This document shows, piece after piece, positions 7,514 through 16,917 of a DNA stretch of 64,000 nucleotides. The DNA comes from an uncultured Saprospiraceae bacterium (lineage in GTDB: Bacteria; Bacteroidota; Bacteroidia; Chitinophagales; Saprospiraceae): NCBI GenBank assembly GCA_938045585.1, contig CALIAU010000005.1, forward strand, positions 1 to 64,000. Direction: 5' to 3'. Positions within the stretch are counted from its first letter, which is position 1; each line of letters opens with the position of its first letter. The notes below the pieces were generated by a model. The model had not been told where the DNA came from. It saw only the letters and a program-made list of their open reading frames with translations, and did no database searches. The position numbers and the translations under genes were made by a program.

Positions 7514-8710
7514 TTAATTAGCTTTTACAATTCGTTTTACAGTGATAAGGGTATTTGTCTTATCAAAGATTTGAATATAGTAAATTCCTTCTGGAAACGA
7601 ACGAATATCTAGCTGCTCTGTCGGTTCCATAGTGTTTTGCTCAAAAAACTTAGTTCCAAACGGATTGATAATACGGAGAGTACTATAGTTTGGAAGCCCA
7701 GATACATACAGCGTACTATGACATGGGTTCGGCTTTAGTGTAATATCAGCTTGTTCTGAGTCTTCAAAAGATGCGCTCAGCATATCATAGAACACCCGGC
7801 TGTTTCCGTCCGGTAGATTGTAGGCAAGTAATTCGTCCCAGACAAAATCAACTAGGGCAGCTAGATTATTACGTATCTCACCGTGTACCTCTGTGCTCGG
7901 CATATAGCCCTCTGGGATTTTTTCCTCGTACATGGCCATATAGCTAACCATGGCAGAAAGAAAATATAGGCTTGCTCTTCCATGTGGAGCGGAGTCTTCA
8001 TATACTTCTTGGAAGGGAAGTGCATCCAAAAGATCTAATTGCAAGACCTTGCTTAGGATCATTCCCACTGGTATCAGGCGGGTCTGATACTGGGGCCGAC
8101 TATTGAGCATATCATCTTGATATTCTGTCCACCAGTTTTCCCCTTGGTCTATACTGAGAGCGTGGTAGGCTGCTATCTCTGAGGCCTGCGGTAGATTCGG
8201 CGGATAATATTGTTCAAGATCCATCTCTGGCCAGTTCCCATAGATATAATATCTAAGATTTTCTTTTGCCCCATTCGTCCAATCAAAAATTGTTTCTGTT
8301 AGCGATACTACAGAGCTGTTTTCATCAAAGGGATGCGGATCTGAGGGAGCCACATATTGAATAAAATTTGCAGGCGTTATTAGGATTGTGTTGATCTTGG
8401 AGTCTTCAAAAGATTCAAATTCCTGATCCCAAACTACATCTACTTGATCATAGCCCCACTGGGACATGGGAGGTAGATCAGCATGGGAGGTGAGAAAACC
8501 AAATTGGCCTCCACCTGAAAATTCCTTTTCAGCATGGCGCGCGATATCAGCCATCCAATGAAATACCGTCGTCTCATCGCTAGGTGTGGGGATGAGTGGT
8601 GGGCGGTGATCAATGAGACTATGACCAAAACCATACACAGCTACATCAGTGATCTGTGCATGTATGTTTAGACACAAGAAAAATAAAACAAGGAGCTGTA
8701 ATAGTTTCAA
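7514..8710 (-). CDS. Secreted T9SS cargo protein, possible SGNH-type hydrolase
   Basis: This 398-residue protein has a signal peptide (hydrophobic residues 4-18 ending in HAQ) and a T9SS type A sorting domain over roughly the last 75 residues (LKPNPCHSTLYVSG, then EGIYYIQIFDK). The mature start has GFGHSLIDH, resembling the GxSL block of SGNH/GDSL hydrolases, and DSAPHGRASLYFL further on could carry the DxxH block; this reading is tentative. It lies 4 bp downstream of the CotH gene on the same strand, so the two are probably co-transcribed and co-secreted. No specific substrate can be named. Confidence 0.75.
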   Translation of the reverse strand: MKLLQLLVLFFLCLNIHAQITDVAVYGFGHSLIDHRPPLIPTPSDETTVFHWMADIARHAEKEFSGGGQFGFLTSHADLPPMSQWGYDQVDVVWDQEFESFEDSKINTILITPANFIQYVAPSDPHPFDENSSVVSLTETIFDWTNGAKENLRYYIYGNWPEMDLEQYYPPNLPQASEIAAYHALSIDQGENWWTEYQDDMLNSRPQYQTRLIPVGMILSKVLQLDLLDALPFQEVYEDSAPHGRASLYFLSAMVSYMAMYEEKIPEGYMPSTEVHGEIRNNLAALVDFVWDELLAYNLPDGNSRVFYDMLSASFEDSEQADITLKPNPCHSTLYVSGLPNYSTLRIINPFGTKFFEQNTMEPTEQLDIRSFPEGIYYIQIFDKTNTLITVKRIVKAN

Positions 8711-8714
8711 TGTT

Positions 8715-11108
8715 CTAATTCAATTTTGTGATTTTTTTATTGCTTGTATTGCCTTGAGAATTTATTATCCGAATCAGGTAGATCCCTGCGGGATATGCTT
8801 GCAAATTGAGTGCACTCGTGTTTCTTATGTTTTGCTCTCGATATAGCATCTGTCCGGATGCATTAAATAGCTCCAGGTAATGATCCTCTTTTAATTCTGC
8901 ATCTATAAGAACTTGTACAATACCTGCTGTAGGGTTTGGATACACGCTGACCTGTTTATCAAAGCTTTCGTCCTCCGTACTTGTGGAGCCCTCATCATTT
9001 GATCTATTAAAAGTGCTCGTCCAAAATTGAAAATCACCTGTAGCGTTTGGCACGCGCGCGTAGGCAATATTTGTTTGCTGTTGGTTAAAGCTGATAGAAT
9101 CTATGACAGAGCCTATAGCATTTGTCAAATATACTTGCTCTCCTCCTTTGGACAATTTAAAAGAAGCATGCATGCCTCCTTGGCTTGGCTCATTATCAGC
9201 CCAAACAATTAAATAATCATTTTCAGCAATTACAGTCCCATCCGGGAACTGCCACTTTCTCAAATCCAATCCATCATCTGACAGATATACCTCGCTTAAA
9301 TCAATTGGGAAATCTGTTCTATTGTACAATTCAATCCAATCTGGATAAGACCCATCAGAATCGGCTTCTCCCCCATCGGAATTATTAGAAGCCACTAGCT
9401 CATTGATGACGACATCTCGAAATGCAAGTTCGGCATTAAGTACTGGGCAGTTATAATCTTGTAACTCTTCATTTAAAAGTCCAATTCTCTTTGAAAACCG
9501 ATACTTCAGACCAAGATCTTCACCCATTTGTCCAATATCTTCTAAAAAGTCTTCGTAGGTAAAAAGAGAAAAAGGCTCTTCTTCAGCAGCTAAATCGATA
9601 CGTTCAAAATTTGTATCCATGATATCAAAGATGCGTTCTTCCACCATGACGTTCTGCATCAACTCACAAAATTGCTTATAGTAGTAATCATTAAACTCTG
9701 GGACTGCTAGTAGTCTATTTATAAGAATTTTATCATTCTCTGTTTGATCAATTTTAAAATTACCTTCATCATCTCCAGTATTAAATGAACTAGATATATT
9801 GTCAAATATGTCTTGACAATCTTCGTTCCATTGATCACAACAGGTACTATTAAATTCTAAGGTAGAAGCAAAAGCAATATCTGCTTCTTGGTCTAGTTGT
9901 CCACTTGTAATGGAAAAGCAATCGTTCAAATCATCTTCTAGATCAATCATTTTACAGAGAATTTCTGAGCATTCGTCCTCAATAGAAATTTCTAAACACA
10001 CTTCATAGCTTCCTATTACATCATAGGTATGTATCGGATGAATTTCTTCTGATGTTTCCCCGTCACCAAAATCCCACTTGTAGAGCCTGCCCTCTTCACT
10101 TCCAAAGGACCAATCACGGAATTCTGCTGTTGTTGTTCCATTCGTTAGCGTTATGTAACTTGGCCAAAGAAAACAGTCTTCGTCTTCTGGAAATACAAAA
10201 CTACCACCCATAGAAAAATTATAATCCCAGGGTATCCAATTAAATCTACCCGTACTTACATCTTGATACATGTAATAATTCCTCCCATGTTCTAAATATG
10301 AATCCCAATTATTTGTAGCCACATCCACTGCTAGGGTTTTTAGAAATAATTCTACATTAAAGATCTTTTCAATTTCTTCTTTAAAATCTGCGTCACTTGA
10401 ATTATTTATAGCATCTACCAAGTCCATAAAGCCAGACCAATCGTTCTCTTCTTCATTCGTTTTTAATTCGATATTCAATTGATATGGTTCTGGACTGGCG
10501 CCTTCCCATTCTAGATGTGACCAACCTTTATTTTTAAATAAGTTGCCACCGGATTCTGCAAAATTTCTGCTTATAAATTCTTTATCCACTTGTTCAACAA
10601 TCTGATACAAACCGTAATAAACCCCATTAAAGTGCACTCTTGCCCAAGCTGTTCTTGGGGCATGCACTCCCATATCTCGCATTAAACGATAGGCTAATAC
10701 ATCTCTATGTAAGGAGGCGTCCCCATAGCCAATGTGCAAGTTTAATTTTCTTAACCCATCATAGCGTTTACCTTGCACGAACTCATTGAAATCTATTTTG
10801 ATAGGTTTTTTATTCGAGTCATATTGATAGGAAGTAAAGCCTTTAAATCGAACTCCTACTGAATCTACCAGTTCCCCATCAATCGTAACACTACCTTGCA
10901 GGTAGGGCACAGGGATAGAAGGGTCAAAATTATCTTCAAAGTTACTTACTAGGATTTCCCAAAAATTGGAAGTAGTAAATTCAAAATTAATATCGTGAAG
11001 AATATCGTTGTCAAAAATATTATCGCCTGCATCTTGTGCATCGACGTGCAATGAACCCAGGATAACAAAAAGAATAATAATAAGGAAAGAGGAAATAAAT
11101 CTTCTCAT
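8715..11108 (-). CDS. Secreted CotH kinase-family protein with PKD, lamin-tail and T9SS domains
   Basis: This 797-residue protein has a signal peptide (about 1-24). A CotH domain starts near residue 40: VRFKGFTSYQYDSNKKPIKI, then LRKLNLHIGYGDASLHRDVL, and WIPWDYNFSMGG near 290. A PKD-like domain (YKWDFGDGETSE, then HTYDVIGSYEVCLEI) is inserted at about 310-390, before CotH resumes at INRLLAVPEFNDYYY. A lamin-tail domain follows (VINELVASNNSDG, YPDWIELYNRT) and a T9SS type A domain (VYPNPTAGIVQVLI). CotH proteins are atypical kinases that phosphorylate secreted proteins; surface attachment is predicted. It is first in a two-gene unit with the following secreted protein. Confidence 0.88.
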   Translation of the reverse strand: MRRFISSFLIIILFVILGSLHVDAQDAGDNIFDNDILHDINFEFTTSNFWEILVSNFEDNFDPSIPVPYLQGSVTIDGELVDSVGVRFKGFTSYQYDSNKKPIKIDFNEFVQGKRYDGLRKLNLHIGYGDASLHRDVLAYRLMRDMGVHAPRTAWARVHFNGVYYGLYQIVEQVDKEFISRNFAESGGNLFKNKGWSHLEWEGASPEPYQLNIELKTNEEENDWSGFMDLVDAINNSSDADFKEEIEKIFNVELFLKTLAVDVATNNWDSYLEHGRNYYMYQDVSTGRFNWIPWDYNFSMGGSFVFPEDEDCFLWPSYITLTNGTTTAEFRDWSFGSEEGRLYKWDFGDGETSEEIHPIHTYDVIGSYEVCLEISIEDECSEILCKMIDLEDDLNDCFSITSGQLDQEADIAFASTLEFNSTCCDQWNEDCQDIFDNISSSFNTGDDEGNFKIDQTENDKILINRLLAVPEFNDYYYKQFCELMQNVMVEERIFDIMDTNFERIDLAAEEEPFSLFTYEDFLEDIGQMGEDLGLKYRFSKRIGLLNEELQDYNCPVLNAELAFRDVVINELVASNNSDGGEADSDGSYPDWIELYNRTDFPIDLSEVYLSDDGLDLRKWQFPDGTVIAENDYLIVWADNEPSQGGMHASFKLSKGGEQVYLTNAIGSVIDSISFNQQQTNIAYARVPNATGDFQFWTSTFNRSNDEGSTSTEDESFDKQVSVYPNPTAGIVQVLIDAELKEDHYLELFNASGQMLYREQNIRNTSALNLQAYPAGIYLIRIINSQGNTSNKKITKLN

Positions 11109-11254
11109 AAGAATAGTTAATTTGAACGAATAATATTGCTTAGTACAATTAAAGTAATACTAATTTATCTAAATGGCTATTTAAACCATTCAAAAAGAAT
11201 AAATTGTCTAAATCTACACGACATACAAACGCATTATATTATGACGTCATTATA

Positions 11255-12748
11255 CTACATCCACTTCGCCTTACTAGACTCTACCTTATATAGAAAATAA
11301 TCCATCAGCTCCTCTGCCTTCTCATGCGCTATATATGGGATAGAAAGACCACCTGTGGCAGTATAGACAATAACTGTAGAGAGTCCACGTCGTCGCTGAT
11401 ACAGATTCCGTTTAATCTTAACGCTCTGTACTTTGAATAACTTCATCAGACTATGGCCATGACCGTAGACGCCTCCGTTTGTTTGTAGGACAAATGCATT
11501 TACCGCGTACTTCTTTTTTTTGTAGGTCAAATAGGCAGAAATAAAAAATAGGGTGAAGACAGGAATTATCCAAAGGAGAGGATATAATCTATCGATCAGA
11601 AATAGAACAACTACAATGATTGCAAGTGTAAGGCTAAGGTAGATGGCTTTTCGATAAAAATAATGCGCACTCACACCATGGAAGTTGAGTGCATCCAAAT
11701 CATTCTTCTTAAACAAATATTTTTGTACCTCCTCTACCTGTGTATTGTATGCACCAGGCACCGTTATAGATTTTTTACTCTTTACTTGTATACTAGACGC
11801 CTGCTTTAAATTTATTTCATACAGCCCAATTGCTTTTTGCAATAGATTTTGCGACCAATTTAATATCTGGATCTTATTATCTCGAGCAGCTACCTCTCTC
11901 CTATTGAATAAACCCGAAATAATTTTAAAGCCACTTTCTGTCCTTTGAAAGCGCAGATTAAAATATCGTAAGATGGTACGAATAAGCGAATAGAGAAATG
12001 AAATCACAGCGAAAAACAAGACTGCCCCTATAAGCAAGGCAATACTTTTAAAAATGACGGACTCATCAAAGTCATCAAAATAATCCCAAACATTAAAACC
12101 TAAGTCATCTGCACTTTGCATAAAATACAGGAAGGCTGCTATTATCAGCCAAAAGGATTTAAAATGATTTTCTGTCAGGCCAATTTTCAAAAGATCGAAA
12201 GGATTCAAACTAAAGATGGTTCTTGCCTGCTCTTCCACAAAGACTTCTTCTTCACTTACTTTAGTACTGACAAGACTCTTTTTCTTTTGTAAGATGAGCG
12301 TACGTAGGTCTTCTGCCATACGTCTGTCCAAGGCATCAAATTTAAATTCACTCTTTGCACTTCCTGCCGTATCTATTTTCAAGGACACCACACTAAACAC
12401 CTGATGCACGATGTTTTGTTCAAAATCAATTGTCTGTATCCGTTCAAAAGGAATGTTCACCAACTTTTTACCAAAGACGCCACTTCTAATTACTAGTTCG
12501 TCTTCCTCCAAATAAAAATAGTATCTAAAATAAGCCAGTACCCCATACAGGGTTCCTATGACTGCAATGACAGATAAGCCGATGGTGATGAAGGGAAGTG
12601 TCCGACTCGACTTTTTGCCAACTAAAAAGATAAGCAAGAACGGGAGGGCTTGTCGCACTAGTCCCTTATAAAATTTATATACAATCATGAGGATGGCAAC
12701 CCAACTCTGTCGTGTAGGCTGCTCAAAATTGTAATTACTCCTCTTCAT
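11255..12748 (-). CDS. Bacterial PH-domain membrane protein, YdbT-like
   Basis: This 497-residue membrane protein has repeated bacterial PH (bPH2, DUF304) domains between paired transmembrane segments. Hydrophobic pairs lie near residues 30-75, 195-255 and 370-405, each followed by a PH repeat, for example ELVIRSGVFGKKLVNIPFER and GFKIISGLFNRREVAARDNK. This three-repeat layout matches YdbT of Bacillus. Its start overlaps the end of the upstream YdbS-like gene by 14 bp, which supports a YdbS/YdbT complex. Function in this phylum is unknown; YdbST has been linked to resistance to bacteriocin-like molecules in Bacillus. Confidence 0.85.
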   Translation of the reverse strand: MKRSNYNFEQPTRQSWVAILMIVYKFYKGLVRQALPFLLIFLVGKKSSRTLPFITIGLSVIAVIGTLYGVLAYFRYYFYLEEDELVIRSGVFGKKLVNIPFERIQTIDFEQNIVHQVFSVVSLKIDTAGSAKSEFKFDALDRRMAEDLRTLILQKKKSLVSTKVSEEEVFVEEQARTIFSLNPFDLLKIGLTENHFKSFWLIIAAFLYFMQSADDLGFNVWDYFDDFDESVIFKSIALLIGAVLFFAVISFLYSLIRTILRYFNLRFQRTESGFKIISGLFNRREVAARDNKIQILNWSQNLLQKAIGLYEINLKQASSIQVKSKKSITVPGAYNTQVEEVQKYLFKKNDLDALNFHGVSAHYFYRKAIYLSLTLAIIVVVLFLIDRLYPLLWIIPVFTLFFISAYLTYKKKKYAVNAFVLQTNGGVYGHGHSLMKLFKVQSVKIKRNLYQRRRGLSTVIVYTATGGLSIPYIAHEKAEELMDYFLYKVESSKAKWM

Positions 12749-13262
12749 CTGAAGGGATTTTCCGCATGATAAGATCTTTTAAACTATTTGCAGTCTCCGG
12801 TTTTAGGCCTGGTATGGATAAATCACTCGAGCTACCGCCGGCAGTAAATATTTTGAGCCTACTAATATTAAACAGGCGATCAATAGGACCCTGATCAACC
12901 TCGCAATGCTGGACACGATTAAAGGGAATTACAGTTTGCGATCGCCATATGTATCCACGTTTGTACTGTATATCATGTTGGCGCAGAGCATAGGCTTTGT
13001 ATTTAAAACCTTTTATCACCAAGAAGACGTTGAGCGCTATCAGGAGAATAGGGATGATATAAATGTAGTTTGCGTATTCAGCTAGTGCAGCTGCTGGTCC
13101 AAAACGAATTGCTGTAGTTATTCCCAATACGATCAGAGCAAAGATCAGAGATCCAATAAGGCTCACCTTAAAGTAATCACGTTCCAAGCCTTGAAAATCA
13201 ACATCGCGAACACTGGGAAGAGAGTAGCTCTCTATTTGGGTATTCGTAAAGTTTTCTTCCAT
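12735..13262 (-). CDS. Bacterial PH-domain membrane protein, YdbS-like
   Basis: This 175-residue partner of the downstream YdbT-like protein has two transmembrane helices at about 33-55 and 65-88, then a single bPH2 domain (IQYKRGYIWRSQTVIPFNRV, QHCEVDQGPIDRLFNISRL, LKIFTAGGSSSDLSIPGL). The pattern of a grease pair followed by one PH domain is the standard YdbS form. It sits 15 bp downstream of mfd on the same strand and overlaps the next gene, so mfd, ydbS and ydbT may be one transcript. Confidence 0.85.
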   Translation of the reverse strand: MEENFTNTQIESYSLPSVRDVDFQGLERDYFKVSLIGSLIFALIVLGITTAIRFGPAAALAEYANYIYIIPILLIALNVFLVIKGFKYKAYALRQHDIQYKRGYIWRSQTVIPFNRVQHCEVDQGPIDRLFNISRLKIFTAGGSSSDLSIPGLKPETANSLKDLIMRKIPSDEEE

Positions 13263-13277
13263 ACAGTTCTTCGCCTT

Positions 13278-16200
13278 TTATTTGATCTTTATATCTTCTA
13301 ATGCAACACGCGCCTGCCTCAGGTTCCGTATATCTTCTTTGATCAAGATAAGGAACTTCGCCGATTGCTTCAAGCTAATTCCGACAGAAGGACCTTTTGT
13401 GGAGACGTATTTTAGAATTTTTTGGAATACATCGCTTTCATAAAATAGACTTTGCGGATTACTTACAAAGTAACAGCGCAATTTTCTAGATTTTAGTGTT
13501 AGTTTTTCTACTCCAAGTGATTTACAAATCCAGCGCAGCCGTATCCCATTAAATAACTCTTCGATTTCTCTTGGTAGAGGACCAAATCTATCTACTAAGT
13601 TCTTAGTAAACTTTGTAATATCTTCTTCTTTTTTGAGCTTATTCATCTCTGTATAGAGATTTAAGCGTTCTTGGATTGACCGAATATATTCATCTGGAAT
13701 AAGCATTTCTATATCCGTATCAATATCTACATCACGCACATACTCTTTCTTCTTTTCAAGATCCTCCTTGAATAGATTTTTGAACTCGCCTTCTTTTAAT
13801 TCCAGTATGGCTTCTTCTAAAATTTTCTGGTAGGTCTCATACCCAATGTCTGATATAAAGCCACTTTGTTCTGCACCTAATAGATTCCCCGCTCCACGTA
13901 TATCTAAATCCTTCATTGCAATATGAAATCCACTTCCTAGGTCAGAAAACTCTTCGAGTGTTTTGAGTCGTTTCCTTGCCACGGAGGTCAATGTGGAAAT
14001 AGGCGGCGCAAATAAATAGCAATAGGCCTTTTTATTGGATCGACCTACTCTTCCTCTCAATTGGTGCAAATCACTCATGCCGAAATGATGCGCGTTGTTT
14101 ATTATCATAGTATTGGCGTTGGGTATATCCAAGCCTGTCTCGATAATATTTGTACACACGAGGACGTCGTATTTCTTTTCGATAAAGTTCAAGAGTGTTT
14201 GTTCCAACTTCTTAGGATCCATCTGTCCATGTGCCATAGCCACATCAATATCTGGACAGAGACGTTGGATTAATCCTGTCATATCTGGCAGTGTCTTTAC
14301 GCGGTTATGCACAAAGAAGACCTGCCCTCCCCTATTAATTTCGTAGTAAATGGAGTCCTTAATAATTTCATCATTAAATACCCGACGCTCTGTATGTATA
14401 GGCTGTCTGTTTGGAGGCGGAGTCCGAATTATTGAGAGATCTCTTGCTGCCATTAGAGAAAACTGCAGTGTACGAGGGATAGGTGTTGCAGTCAACGTAA
14501 GTGTGTCCACATTCACTTGTAGGCTTCTCAGTTTTTCTTTAGCCGATACTCCAAATTTTTGTTCCTCATCAATAATAAGAAGACCTAGATCTTTAAATTT
14601 TACCTTCTTATTGAGAATAGCATGTGTACCTATCAGTACATCCAGTTTTCCTTCAGCTACTTTTTCTAAGGTTTCATTTTTCTGTTTGGTCGTTTTAAAC
14701 CGGTTGATGTAATCCACGCTCACGCCAAAACTTTCTAGCCTTGCAGTAAAGGTTTTAAAATGTTGTAAGGCCAATATAGTTGTTGGAACCAGGATCGCCA
14801 CTTGTTTTCCACCTACTACTGCCTTGAAGGCTGCACGCAGTGCTACCTCCGTCTTACCAAACCCTACATCTCCACAGACCAGTCTATCCATCGGATAGGC
14901 CTTCATCATATCTTCTTTTACTGCCTCTGATGCCTCATATTGATCTGGTGTATCCTCATAAATAAACGAGGCTTCTAATTCATTTTGCATATAGCCATCG
15001 GGTTCAAAAGCGTGTCCCTTGGAAGCCTTTCGTTTTGCGTATAGTTTGATCAATTCTTTAGCTATGTCCTTGACCTTTTTCTTCGTCTTTCTCTTTAAAT
15101 TTTTCCACGCATCCCCTCCAATTTTACTGAGTCGCGGGGGTGTCCCTTCTTTTCCTACATATTTAGCAATCTTATGCAGGGACTGGATGCTGACATAAAG
15201 AATATCATTATTTAGATATATAAGTCGTATACTTTCTTGACTATGCCCGTTGATTTCTATTTTTTCTAAGCCTGAATATCTTCCAATCCCGTGATCAATG
15301 TGCGTAACAAAATCTCCCGGCTGCAGTTCTTTGAGCATTTTTAAATTCAGGGACTGCTCTCTAGAGAAGCCCTTTCTTAATTTATATCTATGGAAGCGTT
15401 CAAAGATTTGGTGGTCCGTATAAACGGCGACTTTGTGTTCTTTATCAATAAAGCCCTCATGAATAGAAATCTGAATTGGTAAAAAACCTACCTGCGCATC
15501 TAGGTCTTCAAAAATCGAGTAAAAGCGCTCTAGTTGTCTCGTATTATCTGTCACCAGATAGTTACTTATGCCCTCCTTTTCATTACGCTTAAATTCGTCA
15601 ATGAGTAAGTTGAAGTTTTTATTAAAGTTGGGTTGGGGGCTAATTTTAAAATCTAAGGTTTGCTTATATTTTATGCCCTTATTCATCTTGGACAAAAAGA
15701 TAAGGTGGTGCTCATCTAGCTGGCTTATGATATCTGCAGGATACATAAATGCCCGTTCGTCAAAAATACGTTTGAGGTCTTCTTCATCCGTCAGCTTGAG
15801 TTCCTTGACGAAGGCATCTGCCCGGTCAAAACAATCTTGAATTTTTTCTAAAAGGAATTCGGTATTCTGAAGCCAGATAAGTGTTTTGCTTGTATATACC
15901 TTTAAGAGCGATACTTTTTGGTCCTGTTTAAAGCTCGAATTAAGATTAGGGACAATTGAAACTTTTTTTATGTTTTTTAGAGAAAGCTGATTCATGGGAT
16001 TAAAGGTCCGAATCGTTTCAATTTCCTCATCAAACAACTCAATACGATAGGGCCATTCATTTCCATAGGAGAAGATATCAACTATCCCTCCTCGTAAGGA
16101 AAATTGACCTGGTTCGTATACAAAGTCTACACGTTCAAATCCATAGTCAACCAGTACCTCTATTATTGTATCAATATCGAGTGTTTCCCCTATTGCGAGA

Positions 16201-16640
16201 AGAATCTTTTTTTCATCTAGCCAGGTGGGATCTACTACCTGTTCAAACAAAGCTTCTGGATAGGTGACCACAACCGTATTCTTCCCATCCTTCAATGAGA
16301 TCTTGTTTACTGTTTCTGTGCGTAGGAGTACATTGTGGGTATCCAGCTCTTCAAACTTGCCAGGGTGCTTAAACGAGTCAGGAAAGAAATGGACCTTTGT
16401 GTCTTGCAGTGCATTATCAATAGAGTTATACACATAGGCAGCCGATTCTTTATCGTTTGCAATATAAATATGAGAATGATCTGTAGACTTGAATACTGAG
16501 GAGAGGGCAAAGCAATCCCCCGCTCCATGCAAACCCTGTATTAAAGTTCGCGATGGATTATTCTTTTCTAATGAAGAAATAATCTCATGTACTTGCTTAG
16601 ATCCTTGGTAGATCTCAAGCAATCGGTTAAGGTTCTCCAA
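13278..16640 (-). CDS. mfd: Transcription-repair coupling factor
   Basis: Mfd is an ATP-driven translocase that removes RNA polymerase stalled at DNA lesions and recruits UvrA. The 1120-residue length fits the family. Domains in order: UvrB-like N-terminus, RNA-polymerase-interaction/CarD-like domain beginning LKELQPGDFVTHIDHGIGRY (about 440-459), SF2 helicase with Walker A CGDVGFGKTE (about 590), DEEQ box (LLIIDEEQKFGV), the RecG-like TRG motif region HQLRGRVGRSNKKAYCYLF, and a C-terminal TRCF domain. Core residues look intact. A 51-residue membrane ORF precedes it by 23 bp, and the ydbS-like gene follows by 15 bp. Confidence 0.97.
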   Translation of the reverse strand: MENLNRLLEIYQGSKQVHEIISSLEKNNPSRTLIQGLHGAGDCFALSSVFKSTDHSHIYIANDKESAAYVYNSIDNALQDTKVHFFPDSFKHPGKFEELDTHNVLLRTETVNKISLKDGKNTVVVTYPEALFEQVVDPTWLDEKKILLAIGETLDIDTIIEVLVDYGFERVDFVYEPGQFSLRGGIVDIFSYGNEWPYRIELFDEEIETIRTFNPMNQLSLKNIKKVSIVPNLNSSFKQDQKVSLLKVYTSKTLIWLQNTEFLLEKIQDCFDRADAFVKELKLTDEEDLKRIFDERAFMYPADIISQLDEHHLIFLSKMNKGIKYKQTLDFKISPQPNFNKNFNLLIDEFKRNEKEGISNYLVTDNTRQLERFYSIFEDLDAQVGFLPIQISIHEGFIDKEHKVAVYTDHQIFERFHRYKLRKGFSREQSLNLKMLKELQPGDFVTHIDHGIGRYSGLEKIEINGHSQESIRLIYLNNDILYVSIQSLHKIAKYVGKEGTPPRLSKIGGDAWKNLKRKTKKKVKDIAKELIKLYAKRKASKGHAFEPDGYMQNELEASFIYEDTPDQYEASEAVKEDMMKAYPMDRLVCGDVGFGKTEVALRAAFKAVVGGKQVAILVPTTILALQHFKTFTARLESFGVSVDYINRFKTTKQKNETLEKVAEGKLDVLIGTHAILNKKVKFKDLGLLIIDEEQKFGVSAKEKLRSLQVNVDTLTLTATPIPRTLQFSLMAARDLSIIRTPPPNRQPIHTERRVFNDEIIKDSIYYEINRGGQVFFVHNRVKTLPDMTGLIQRLCPDIDVAMAHGQMDPKKLEQTLLNFIEKKYDVLVCTNIIETGLDIPNANTMIINNAHHFGMSDLHQLRGRVGRSNKKAYCYLFAPPISTLTSVARKRLKTLEEFSDLGSGFHIAMKDLDIRGAGNLLGAEQSGFISDIGYETYQKILEEAILELKEGEFKNLFKEDLEKKKEYVRDVDIDTDIEMLIPDEYIRSIQERLNLYTEMNKLKKEEDITKFTKNLVDRFGPLPREIEELFNGIRLRWICKSLGVEKLTLKSRKLRCYFVSNPQSLFYESDVFQKILKYVSTKGPSVGISLKQSAKFLILIKEDIRNLRQARVALEDIKIK

Positions 16641-16663
16641 TATTTTTAGAGATTAAGGTTTTC

Positions 16664-16819
16664 TTACATCCAGTCCATTGCCTGTACAAAATGTAGGCAA
16701 AGTGAAGGCATTACTACCCAACACCACTCAGGTAGAAATATAAGGAAAGCAATAAAGGCTACCAGTGAAATTAAAAAGTACAACCAATATTTTCCTAAAG
16801 ATTTAGTATTTGTGCTCAT
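16664..16819 (-). CDS. Small membrane protein ahead of mfd (51 residues)
   Basis: An ATG at 16817-16819 opens a frame of 51 codons ending TAA at 16664. The product starts MSTNTKSLGKYWLYFLISLV and has one strongly hydrophobic helix (about residues 12-30), then EWCWVVMPSLCLHFVQAM. A TAnnTTTG box (minus strand TAGATTTG, 16839-16846) lies 20 bp before its ATG, and mfd follows after 23 bp, so it would be the first gene of that transcript. The composition and promoter position support a real gene; I do not recognise the family. Confidence 0.5.
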   Translation of the reverse strand: MSTNTKSLGKYWLYFLISLVAFIAFLIFLPEWCWVVMPSLCLHFVQAMDWM

Positions 16820-16838
16820 ACATCGGCTATTTCGACGG

Positions 16839-16846
16839 CAAATCTA
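16839..16846 (-). promoter_or_regulatory. -7 promoter box for the small ORF/mfd transcript
   Basis: The minus strand reads TAGATTTG, a perfect TAnnTTTG. It predicts transcription starting near 16832, before the 16819 start codon. No clear -33 element. Confidence 0.45.
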
Positions 16847-16917
16847 TAACTTTATATCATTAAAACCTAATGCATGCAGGGGCTTAAACCACAGATTATT
16901 GACATAAAGGAGCATAA

